Shown one piece after another: positions 8,638 through 16,410 of a stretch of DNA of 64,000 bases. Position numbers and translations under genes: made by a program. Origin of the DNA: Lachnospiraceae bacterium RM5 (GTDB lineage Bacteria > Bacillota > Clostridia > Lachnospirales > Lachnospiraceae); assembly GCA_900110975.1 (NCBI GenBank), contig FOFK01000003.1:87895-151894 (forward strand). The letters run 5' to 3'. Under the pieces are notes generated by a model. That model worked only from the letters and a program-made list of their open reading frames with translations, searched no databases and was not told the origin of the DNA. How positions within the stretch are numbered: the stretch's first letter is position 1; each line of letters opens with the position of its first letter.

Positions 8638-8994
8638 GTAACGTAGGAAAGTCAAAAGAGGAAATCTACGTTACTCATAATAAATCTATGAAAGAGCGTA
8701 AGTAACGTAGGAAAGTTAAAAGAGAAAATTTACGTTACATATGATAAATCTGAAAAAGAGCACGAGTAACGTAGGAAAATTAAAAGAAAAAATCTACGTT
8801 ACACATGATAAATCTGAAAAAGAGCACGAGTAACGTAGGAAAATTAAAAGAAAAAATCTACGTTACACATGATAAATCTGGGAAAGAGCACGAGTAACGT
8901 AGGAAAATTAAAAGAAGAAATCTACGTTACACATGATAAATCTGGGAAAGAGCACGAGTAACGTAGATGAGAAAAAATTATAAATCTACGTTAC
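8638..8994. repeat. 64-bp tandem hairpin repeat array (array 2)
   Basis: Six copies with an exact 64-bp period; GTAACGTAG starts at 8638, 8702, 8766, 8830, 8894 and 8958. Each unit has a 9-bp inverted repeat (GTAACGTAG and CTACGTTAC; the second copy has one G-T pair) around an 18-20 nt A/G-rich loop. About 27 nt of conserved linker (acatgataaatctg...) separates the units. The last copy has a changed loop. There is no reading frame. The linkers are as conserved as the hairpins, so this is not a CRISPR. Together with flanking sequence it fills the gap of about 750 bp between the DUF5721 gene and ptsI. Confidence 0.93.
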
Positions 8995-9098
8995 AGACAA
9001 TTTGAAATTGAAAAATAATTAGTAACCAATAACCAGTAATAAGGTAATAAGGTAATAAGGTAATAAGAAAATAAAAAACTCATATGGAGAATAGGAAT

Positions 9099-10805
9099 AT
9101 GAATATATATACAGGAACAAGCATAAATAATGAAATAGCAATTGGTAAGATATTTGTTTATATTAATGATGATTTTAAAATTGAAAAAAGGCATGTTAAA
9201 GATACAGATGGTGAAATTAAAAGATTGAAAGATGCTATAAATAAAGCAATCTCTGAACTTGAATCTTTATATGAGCGTGCCAGTGATAAAACATCTTTAG
9301 ATAATGCTGATATTTTTAATGCACATATTATGATTCTTAAGGATGATTCTTTTGCCGGGTTTGCAATGAATATAATATCTTCTGAAAATGTAAATGCTGA
9401 ATATGCCATAAATAATACAAAAATACACTTTATGGAAATGTTTACAAATATGGAGGATGAGTATTTTAAAAACAGGGCTTTTGATATTAAAGATGTGACT
9501 GACAGGGTTTTGTCTGCTTTAACTGGAAAGAAAAAAAATAAAATAGAATTGGATGAACCGGTTATTCTTGTTGCAGAAAATCTTACACCATCAGAAACTT
9601 TATTACTTGATAAAAATAAGATTTTAGCTTTTGTTTTAACAAATGGTTCTATAAATTCCCATTCATCAATTCTTGCAAAATCAATGAATATACCTGCACT
9701 TATTGGCACGGATATAAATTTGAAATCAAACACCATTAATGACATTAATGGCATAAATGATGTTAATGATGTTAATGATGTTAATGGCATTAAATGTATA
9801 AATGATATTAATGATATTAATGGAAAAATTGCTGTGGTTGATGGGTTTGAGGGAAAATTATATATTGAGCCTGATGAAATTATTTTAAAAGAAAAGAACC
9901 GCAGGATTGAAGAAAATAAAAAAGAAATGGAAAGGTTGTTAAATCTTAAAGGAAAGGGTAATATTACAAAAAGTGGCAGAAAAATTGATGTATACGCAAA
10001 TGCCATGAATTTATCAGATATTGACTTGGCACTGTTTAATGATGCAGGTGGTATCGGCCTTTTTAGAAGTGAATTTATTTTTTTAGAGTCAAATGATTAT
10101 CCTACGGAAGATGAACAATTTCTTATATATAAGGATATTCTTGAAAAAATGGGGGAGAAAGAAGTTATTATAAGAACCCTTGATTTAGGTGCAGATAAGC
10201 AAACTGATTATTTAGGACTTGATGAAGAAGAAAATCCTGCCCTTGGTTTAAGAGGAATCAGAATATGTCTTAAAAATAAGAAATTATTTAAAACACAATT
10301 AAGAGCACTTTTAAGAGCATCAGTTTTTGGGAATTTATCAATAATGTATCCGATGATAATTTCTATAGAAGAAGTAAAAGAAATAAAAGAAGTAGTTAAT
10401 GAAGTAAAATCAGAACTTGATAAGGAAAATATAAAATATAGTGAGAATATAAAACATGGGATAATGGTTGAAACACCGGCAGCAGTTATGATTAGCGATG
10501 AACTTGCAAAAGAAGTCGATTTCTTTAGTGTTGGAACTAATGATTTAACTCAGTATACACTTGCAATTGACAGGGGAAATACAAAACTTGATAAATTCTA
10601 TAACCCTTATCATGAGGCCATTTTAAGGATGTTAAAAATAGTTGCCGATAATGCACATAAAAATAATATCAGAGCGGCCATATGCGGTGAACTGGGTTCA
10701 GATATTGATTTTTTAGATAAAATCTTGGAGATTGGTTATGATGAAATATCCATCGCTCCTGGAAAAATTCTAAAGATAAGGGAAAAAATCAGAAGTATGA
10801 AATAA
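9099..10805 (+). CDS. ptsI: Phosphoenolpyruvate-protein phosphotransferase (PTS enzyme I)
   Basis: Transfers phosphate from PEP to HPr to drive PTS sugar uptake; cytosolic. The phospho-His segment is TNGSINSHSSILAKSMNIPAL, with the active His in the SHSS context. The PEP-binding barrel has RTLDLGADKQTDYLG and the C-terminal signature GTNDLTQYTLAIDRGN. An Asn/Asp/Ile/Val-rich insertion of about 30 residues lies just after the phospho-His domain core. Start ATG 9099 is preferred because GGAG lies 9 nt upstream; ATG 9084 overlaps that site and has none of its own. No ptsH or sugar permease is adjacent. Confidence 0.95.
   Translation: MNIYTGTSINNEIAIGKIFVYINDDFKIEKRHVKDTDGEIKRLKDAINKAISELESLYERASDKTSLDNADIFNAHIMILKDDSFAGFAMNIISSENVNAEYAINNTKIHFMEMFTNMEDEYFKNRAFDIKDVTDRVLSALTGKKKNKIELDEPVILVAENLTPSETLLLDKNKILAFVLTNGSINSHSSILAKSMNIPALIGTDINLKSNTINDINGINDVNDVNDVNGIKCINDINDINGKIAVVDGFEGKLYIEPDEIILKEKNRRIEENKKEMERLLNLKGKGNITKSGRKIDVYANAMNLSDIDLALFNDAGGIGLFRSEFIFLESNDYPTEDEQFLIYKDILEKMGEKEVIIRTLDLGADKQTDYLGLDEEENPALGLRGIRICLKNKKLFKTQLRALLRASVFGNLSIMYPMIISIEEVKEIKEVVNEVKSELDKENIKYSENIKHGIMVETPAAVMISDELAKEVDFFSVGTNDLTQYTLAIDRGNTKLDKFYNPYHEAILRMLKIVADNAHKNNIRAAICGELGSDIDFLDKILEIGYDEISIAPGKILKIREKIRSMK
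9734..9822 (+). repeat. In-frame AAT-GAT-GTT/ATT microsatellite in ptsI
   Basis: Roughly ten imperfect 9-bp units of the type GATGTTAAT or GATATTAAT, encoding repeats of Asn-Asp-Ile/Val. The block adds a polar loop to enzyme I without breaking the frame. The period, a multiple of three, would allow slippage without frameshift. Confidence 0.8.
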
Positions 10806-10870
10806 TGTCTGGGTTAGAATTAAAATTTGAAATAACTGATATAATTAGAATAAACGTAATGTAATATATT

Positions 10871-10898
10871 TTGACAAAACTAATTTATGTGTTATACT
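10871..10898 (+). promoter_or_regulatory. Promoter of the IMP cyclohydrolase gene
   Basis: TTGACA (10871-10876), a 16-bp spacer, TATACT (10893-10898). It lies 46 bp before the start codon. Confidence 0.8.
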
Positions 10899-10943
10899 TT
10901 TTTTGAAAATAAACATAAATCATATGATTTTAGGAGGATTATT

Positions 10944-11657
10944 ATGAAGATGATTTCAATTGAAGAAGAATTGAAAAACAATGCCTATCCGGGAAGAGGT
11001 ATCATTATTGGTAAGACAAATGATGGTAAAAAGGCAGTTACAGCATATTTTATCATGGGTAGAAGTGAGAATAGCCGTAACAGAGTATTTGTAGAAGATG
11101 GCGAAGGAATCAGAACAGAAGCATTTGACCCATCTAAACTTACAGATCCAAGTCTTATTATTTATGCACCTGTCAGAGTTTTAGGAAATAAAACTATCGT
11201 AACAAATGGCGATCAGACTGATACTATTTATGAACTTATGAATAATCAGCAGACTTTTGAACAGGCCTTAAGAACAAGAGAATTTGAACCGGATGGACCA
11301 AATTATACTCCTAGAATTTCAGGAATAATGAAAGTTGCAAATGGAAATTACAATTATGCTATGTCAATTTTAAAGAGCAATAATGGTAATCCTGATGCAT
11401 GCAACAGATATACATTTGCATATTCAAATCCTGTAAACGGTGAAGCACATTTCATTCATACATATATGATGGATGGAAATCCACTTCCAAGTTTTGAAGG
11501 AGAACCAAAGTTAGTTAATGTGTTAGATGATATCAAAGAATATAGTGATTTACTTTGGAATTCATTAAATGAAGATAATAAAGTTTCATTATTCGTAAGA
11601 TATATTGACATTGAAACAGGAGAATATAAAACAATTATTACAAACAAAAATAAATAA
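10944..11657 (+). CDS. IMP cyclohydrolase (stand-alone, archaeal PurO-like fold family)
   Basis: Closes FAICAR to IMP, the last step of purine synthesis. The 237-residue protein has N-terminal NNAYPGRGIIIG and the segments YFIMGRSENSRNRVF and FEPDGPNYTPRISGI typical of the IMP_cyclohyd family. It is unrelated to the MGS-like cyclohydrolase half of PurH. Start ATG 10944 is set by AGGAGG 6 nt upstream; the 19 codons before it include the promoter -10 and are not coding. The next gene supplies the preceding reaction, so the two genes together replace bifunctional PurH. Confidence 0.9.
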   Translation: MKMISIEEELKNNAYPGRGIIIGKTNDGKKAVTAYFIMGRSENSRNRVFVEDGEGIRTEAFDPSKLTDPSLIIYAPVRVLGNKTIVTNGDQTDTIYELMNNQQTFEQALRTREFEPDGPNYTPRISGIMKVANGNYNYAMSILKSNNGNPDACNRYTFAYSNPVNGEAHFIHTYMMDGNPLPSFEGEPKLVNVLDDIKEYSDLLWNSLNEDNKVSLFVRYIDIETGEYKTIITNKNK

Positions 11658-11748
11658 TAATAAAACAAATAAGAGTAAACAATAACATTAAATATTATTA
11701 TGAATTATTATGAAAAAAACTTTATCATTTTGAAAGGGAATTGTAAAA

Positions 11749-12927
11749 ATGAAAGAATTTGAATTAAAGTATGGATGTAATCCAAACCAGAAACCATCTA
11801 AGATTTATGCAAATGAAGGTGAATTACCAATTGAGGTTCTTAATGGTAAGCCTGGATATATTAACTTTTTAGATGCATTTAACGGTTGGCAGCTTGTAAG
11901 CGAATTAAAGAAAGCTACAGGTATTGCAGCTGCAACATCTTTTAAGCATGTTTCACCTGCAGGAGCAGCTGTTGGATTACCACTTGACGATACATTAAAG
12001 AAAATTTACTGGGTAGATGATTTGGATATTGAGTTTAGTGAACTTGCAAATGCATATGCAAGAGCAAGAGGCGCTGACAGAATGTCTTCATTTGGTGATT
12101 TTATTGCATTATCAGATGTTTGTGATGTTGCAACAGCTACACTTATTAAAAGAGAGGTATCTGACGGTGTTATCGCACCTGGATATGAGCCTGAGGCTTT
12201 AGAAATTCTTAAAGCAAAGAAAAAAGGAAATTATAATGTAATTAAAATAGATCCTTCATATGTTCCAAATCCTATTGAACATAAAGAAGTATTTGGTATT
12301 ACTTTTGAACAGGGAAGAAATGAACTTGTTATTGATGATGATTTCCTTGGAAATATTGTTACAAAGAATAAAGAAATACCTGAAAGTGCAAAGATAGATC
12401 TTATTATTTCTCTTATTACTCTTAAATATACACAGTCAAATTCAGTTTGTTATGCATACGGCGGACAGGCAATAGGAATAGGAGCTGGACAGCAGTCAAG
12501 AATTCATTGTACAAGACTTGCCGGATCAAAGGCAGATAACTGGTTCTTACGTCAGTCACCAAAGGTATTAAATCTTCAGTTTGTTGATAAAATTGGAAGA
12601 GCTGACAGGGATAATGCCATAGATCTTTACATTGGTGAGGATTACATGGATGTATTAGCTGACGGTGCATGGGAAAATATCTTTAAAGTAAAACCAGAAG
12701 TATTTACAAAAGAAGAGAAGAGAGCATGGCTTGATCAGATGGAAAATGTAGCATTAGGTTCAGATGCATTCTTCCCATTTGGAGATAATATTGAAAGAGC
12801 TCATAAGAGTGGTGTTAAATATATTGCTCAGCCGGGCGGATCTATCAGAGATGATAATGTTATTGATACATGTGATAAATATGATATGGCTATGTGCTTT
12901 ACAGGACTTAGATTATTCCATCACTAA
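11749..12927 (+). CDS. AICAR transformylase (PurH C-terminal domain only)
   Basis: Transfers the formyl group of 10-formyl-THF to AICAR, giving FAICAR for the neighbouring cyclohydrolase. The 392 residues correspond to the transformylase domain of PurH without the MGS-like domain; they begin ELKYGCNPNQKPSK and contain TSFKHVSPAGAAVG, QSNSVCYAYGGQAIGIGAGQQSR and a C-terminal FPFGDNIERAHKSGVKYI. It sits 91 bp after the cyclohydrolase gene, with AAAGGGA about 10 nt before the ATG, and is probably co-transcribed with it. A strong terminator follows. Confidence 0.95.
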   Translation: MKEFELKYGCNPNQKPSKIYANEGELPIEVLNGKPGYINFLDAFNGWQLVSELKKATGIAAATSFKHVSPAGAAVGLPLDDTLKKIYWVDDLDIEFSELANAYARARGADRMSSFGDFIALSDVCDVATATLIKREVSDGVIAPGYEPEALEILKAKKKGNYNVIKIDPSYVPNPIEHKEVFGITFEQGRNELVIDDDFLGNIVTKNKEIPESAKIDLIISLITLKYTQSNSVCYAYGGQAIGIGAGQQSRIHCTRLAGSKADNWFLRQSPKVLNLQFVDKIGRADRDNAIDLYIGEDYMDVLADGAWENIFKVKPEVFTKEEKRAWLDQMENVALGSDAFFPFGDNIERAHKSGVKYIAQPGGSIRDDNVIDTCDKYDMAMCFTGLRLFHH

Positions 12928-12961
12928 TTTTAATATAAATATTATAAAAATATAAAAATAT

Positions 12962-13036
12962 GCTTACAGATGTTAATACTATAATATCGGAATATGTTCT
13001 GATGAATTATTGTTACAGCATCTGTAAGCTTTTTTA
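12962..13036 (+). terminator. Intrinsic terminator of the purine gene pair
   Basis: Perfect 11-bp stem GCTTACAGATG (12962-12972) and CATCTGTAAGC (13019-13029) with a 46-nt loop, followed by TTTTTT. Confidence 0.85.
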
Positions 13037-13064
13037 ATTTTTTTTATAAAATAAAAAATAATGG

Positions 13065-13093
13065 TTGCATTTAATTTTGGATTGTGTTATATA
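13065..13093 (+). promoter_or_regulatory. Putative clpB promoter
   Basis: TTGCAT (13065-13070), a 17-bp spacer, TATATA (13088-13093). No CIRCE and no CtsR-type heptad repeat is visible between it and the gene, although such control would be expected for clpB. Confidence 0.45.
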
Positions 13094-13134
13094 TGATATA
13101 GAACAAATAAAATAATTGAGAGGAGGATGTTGTT

Positions 13135-15726
13135 ATGAATATCAATAAGTTTACTCAGAAATCCATGGAAGCTGTTAAAGGATGCGAAAAAATTGCTTAT
13201 GATTATGGCAATCAGGAGATAGATCAGGAACATTTTTTACTTAGTCTTCTTACTATTGATGAGAGCCTTATTCTTAATCTTGTTGAGAAAATGGAGATTA
13301 ATAAAGATCATTTTATTAACAGGGTTAAGCAGTATGTAGCTAAAAAAGTCAAGGTAAGTGGCGGTGATTTAAGAATCAGTAATGATCTGAACAGAGTTCT
13401 TATAAGTGCTGAAGATGAAGCTAAGAACATGGGCGATGAATATGTTTCTGTAGAACATCTTTTTCTTACTTTGTTAAAATATCCAAACAGTGCATTAAAA
13501 GAGATATTTAGAGAATATGGTATTACAAGAGAAAGATTTTTAAATGCCCTGGTTACTGTAAGAGGAGATAAGACTGTTACATCTGACAATCCTGAAGCAA
13601 CATATGATACTTTAAATAAATACGCAACTAATCTTGTTGAAAGAGCAAGAGAACAAAAGCTTGATCCTGTTATAGGAAGGGATCAGGAGATTAGAAATGT
13701 TATTCGTATTTTATCAAGAAAAACAAAGAATAATCCTGTATTAATTGGTGAGCCTGGTGTTGGTAAAACTGCAGCAGTTGAAGGACTTGCACAAAGAATT
13801 GTAAGGGGCGACGTTCCTCTTGGATTAAAAGATAAAAAAGTTTATGCACTTGATATGGGTGCTTTGCTTGCAGGTGCAAAATACAGAGGTGAATTTGAAG
13901 AAAGACTTAAAAGTGTTCTTGATGAAGTAAAGAAAAGTGAAGGAAATATTATATTATTCATTGATGAACTTCATACTATTGTTGGTGCAGGTAAAACTGA
14001 TGGTGCAATGGATGCCGGAAACATGTTAAAACCAATGCTTGCAAGAGGTGAACTTCATTGTATAGGTGCTACAACACTTGATGAATACAGAAAATATATT
14101 GAAAAAGATCCTGCACTTGAAAGACGTTTCCAGCCGGTTATGGTTGATGAGCCTACCATTGAGGATACAATCTCAATTCTTCGTGGATTAAAGGAAAGAT
14201 ATGAAGTATATCATGGTGTTAAGATAAATGACTCCGCACTTGTAAGCGCAGTTGTATTATCAAACAGATATATTTCTGACAGATTTTTACCGGATAAGGC
14301 AATTGACCTTGTGGATGAGGCATGTGCTTTAATTAAGACAGAACTTGATTCTATGCCTACAGAACTTGATGAACTTAAGCGTAAGGTTATGCAGATGGAG
14401 ATTGAAGAAACTGCATTAAAGAAAGAAGATGACAGATTAAGTAAAGAAAGACTTGGGGTATTACAAAAAGAACTTGCAGAGCTTAAAGATAAATTTAACG
14501 AAGTAAAATCACAATGGGAAAACGAAAAGAAGAGTGTTGATAATCTTTCAAAAATCAGGGAACAGATTGAAGATGTAAATAATCAGATTGCAATTGCAGA
14601 AAGAAAATATGATTTAGAGACAGCTTCAAGATTAAAATATAAAGATTTACTGGAATTAAACAGACAGCTTGAAGAAGAGGAAAATAAGGTTAAAAATAAG
14701 AATTTATCTCTTGTTCATGAAGCTGTTACAGAAGAAGAAATAACAAAGATTATCTCCAAATGGACAGGTATACCAGTATCTAAACTTACTGAATCTGAAA
14801 GAAATAAAACACTTCACCTTGACAGCGAGCTTCATAAAAGAGTTATTGGACAGGATGATGCAGTTACAAAGGTTAGCGAAGCTATCATAAGATCTAAAGC
14901 AGGTATAAAAGATCCTACAAAACCTATTGGCTCATTTATGTTCTTAGGTCCAACAGGTGTTGGTAAAACTGAATTTGCAAAAACTCTGGCAAAGAGTCTT
15001 TTTGATGATGAAAATAACATTGTAAGAATTGATATGAGTGAATATATGGAGAAATTCTCAGTATCAAGGCTTATTGGAGCGCCTCCTGGATATGTAGGAT
15101 ATGATGAAGGCGGGCAGCTTACTGAAGCTGTAAGAAGAAAACCATATAGTGTTGTTTTATTTGATGAAATAGAAAAAGCTCATCCGGATGTATTTAACAT
15201 ACTTTTACAGGTTCTTGATGATGGAAGAATAACAGATTCCAGAGGAAAGACAGTTGATTTTAAAAATACTATTTTAATTATGACATCAAATCTTGGTTCA
15301 CCATATCTTTTAGATGGAATTGATGAAAATGGAAATATCACGGAAGATGCGATGAATAAAGTAAATGAAGAAGTTAAACTTCATTTCAGACCTGAATTTA
15401 TAAACAGACTTGATGAAATTATAATGTTTAAGCCACTTAGCATTAATGATATTGGAAGTATTATAGATCTTGTTATTAAAGATTTAAATGAAAGAATCAG
15501 TGATAAAGAAATTAATATTTCACTTACTGATAAGGCGAAAACATTTATAGCAGACAAAGGATATGATATGATTTATGGAGCAAGACCACTAAAGAGATAT
15601 TTACAAAAAACAGTAGAAACATTATCAGCTAAGCTTATTCTTGAAGATAAGGTTAAACCAAATGATACAATTATCATTGATGTTGTAAATGATGAATTAA
15701 GCTGTAGTGTAAAAAATCGTATTTAA
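13135..15726 (+). CDS. clpB: ATP-dependent disaggregase ClpB
   Basis: Hsp100 AAA+ unfoldase that resolves protein aggregates with DnaK; cytosolic hexamer. The 863 residues show a Clp_N double repeat (1-145), a first AAA+ domain with Walker A GEPGVGKT (about 205) and Walker B LFIDE, a long coiled-coil middle domain (about 400-535), a second AAA+ domain with GPTGVGKT (about 605) and [13 protein letters not shown], and a C-terminal ClpB D2-small domain. The coiled coil and the lack of a ClpP-binding IGF-type loop favour ClpB over ClpC/ClpA. AGAGGAGGATG precedes the ATG. Confidence 0.95.
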   Translation: MNINKFTQKSMEAVKGCEKIAYDYGNQEIDQEHFLLSLLTIDESLILNLVEKMEINKDHFINRVKQYVAKKVKVSGGDLRISNDLNRVLISAEDEAKNMGDEYVSVEHLFLTLLKYPNSALKEIFREYGITRERFLNALVTVRGDKTVTSDNPEATYDTLNKYATNLVERAREQKLDPVIGRDQEIRNVIRILSRKTKNNPVLIGEPGVGKTAAVEGLAQRIVRGDVPLGLKDKKVYALDMGALLAGAKYRGEFEERLKSVLDEVKKSEGNIILFIDELHTIVGAGKTDGAMDAGNMLKPMLARGELHCIGATTLDEYRKYIEKDPALERRFQPVMVDEPTIEDTISILRGLKERYEVYHGVKINDSALVSAVVLSNRYISDRFLPDKAIDLVDEACALIKTELDSMPTELDELKRKVMQMEIEETALKKEDDRLSKERLGVLQKELAELKDKFNEVKSQWENEKKSVDNLSKIREQIEDVNNQIAIAERKYDLETASRLKYKDLLELNRQLEEEENKVKNKNLSLVHEAVTEEEITKIISKWTGIPVSKLTESERNKTLHLDSELHKRVIGQDDAVTKVSEAIIRSKAGIKDPTKPIGSFMFLGPTGVGKTEFAKTLAKSLFDDENNIVRIDMSEYMEKFSVSRLIGAPPGYVGYDEGGQLTEAVRRKPYSVVLFDEIEKAHPDVFNILLQVLDDGRITDSRGKTVDFKNTILIMTSNLGSPYLLDGIDENGNITEDAMNKVNEEVKLHFRPEFINRLDEIIMFKPLSINDIGSIIDLVIKDLNERISDKEINISLTDKAKTFIADKGYDMIYGARPLKRYLQKTVETLSAKLILEDKVKPNDTIIIDVVNDELSCSVKNRI

Positions 15727-15730
15727 TATT

Positions 15731-15786
15731 TAAGCCGCCATTTAATGTGGGATTAAGAGATCTTACAATAAAAGGCGGCTTAATTT
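15731..15786 (+). terminator. Intrinsic terminator of clpB
   Basis: Stem TAAGCCGCC (15731-15739) and GGCGGCTTA around a 35-nt loop, followed by a broken TTTATTATTATT tail. Confidence 0.72.
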
Positions 15787-15861
15787 ATTATTATTTATTC
15801 TATATTTAAGTAAAAAAGATTTTTAAAATACTTAGTTATAGTGTAAAATAGAACTTGAGTG

Positions 15862-15892
15862 AAAAATAAAAAACCGGTACAAACCGGTTTTA
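15862..15892 (-). terminator. Intrinsic terminator of tRNA-Leu
   Basis: On the minus strand AACCGGT, TTGT, ACCGGTT form a hairpin followed by TTTTATTTTT, 15 nt past the tRNA 3' end. Confidence 0.85.
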
Positions 15893-15906
15893 AGGTAAAA
15901 AAATAA

Positions 15907-15989
15907 TGCAGGTGGTGGGACTTGAACCCACACGATGTTGCCACCGGCAGATTTTGAGTCTGCTGCGTCTGCCATTCCGCCACACCTGC
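15907..15989 (-). tRNA. tRNA-Leu (anticodon CAA)
   Basis: Minus-strand cloverleaf of 83 nt with a 7-bp acceptor stem (GCAGGTG pairing CACCTGC), an anticodon stem GCAGA/TCTGC around loop CTCAAAA (anticodon CAA, reading UUG), a class II long variable arm and the T-loop GGTTCAAGTCC. The discriminator base is A, as in leucine tRNAs. The CCA tail is not encoded. It is a single-gene unit with its own promoter and terminator, opposite to the flanking genes. Confidence 0.97.
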
Positions 15990-16002
15990 ATACAACAAAC
16001 GT

Positions 16003-16031
16003 ATTTTAGCATTTTTAATTATTTGTGTCAA
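16003..16031 (-). promoter_or_regulatory. Promoter of tRNA-Leu
   Basis: Minus strand: TTGACA (16031-16026), a 17-bp spacer, TAAAAT (16008-16003), 13 bp upstream of the mature tRNA 5' end. Confidence 0.85.
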
Positions 16032-16064
16032 TAGTTAATCTTTGGACTGAAATTGGAGATATAT

Positions 16065-16409
16065 ATGGACTGTAAAGAATTTTTGGAACTTATAAATGAT
16101 TTTTGCAATGATGATTTAAAACCGAAATATTATCATGATTTTATTATGCATTCAAAAAAATGCCCGGAGTGTATGGACGAACTTAGGATAAATTATATGA
16201 TAAAGGTGGGACTTGATAAATTAGATAATGATGCTTCAAAATCATTTAATATTACCTATGAGTTAGATGAACAGCTTGATTTATATAAAAATCGTTCTGA
16301 TATTATTTACAGACATAAAATATATGGATGGATTACATTTATTGTCTCTGAATTATGTGCAGTGGCAATGTTTATATACAGATTTATTTTATTGAAGGAT
16401 GGATTATAA
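16065..16409 (+). CDS. Small zinc-finger membrane protein, anti-sigma-like
   Basis: A 114-residue protein with no firm family. Its N-terminus has HSKKCPEC (H-x3-C-x2-C), the pattern of putative zinc-finger (zf-HC2) anti-sigma proteins, and a single C-terminal membrane segment (about residues 88-110). ATG 16065 has GGAG 6 nt upstream; a TTG four codons earlier lies across that site. The stop falls 1 nt before the polA start, so translation is probably coupled. No sigma factor gene is adjacent, so anti-sigma activity is only a guess. Confidence 0.7.
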   Translation: MDCKEFLELINDFCNDDLKPKYYHDFIMHSKKCPECMDELRINYMIKVGLDKLDNDASKSFNITYELDEQLDLYKNRSDIIYRHKIYGWITFIVSELCAVAMFIYRFILLKDGL

Positions 16410-16410
16410 G

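Noticed and set aside
8638-8994. CRISPR array or IS remnant
   Set aside because: Linkers are nearly identical between units; there is no transposase frame and no target-site duplication.
9158-10006. 282-codon open frame on the minus strand across ptsI
   Set aside because: It is an antisense shadow: the plus-strand frame has full enzyme I motifs, and the minus-strand translation is a low-complexity Ser/Phe/Ile string with no ribosome site.
13037-13134. CIRCE or CtsR operator before clpB
   Set aside because: No TTAGCACTC palindrome and no heptad CtsR repeat can be found in the gap.
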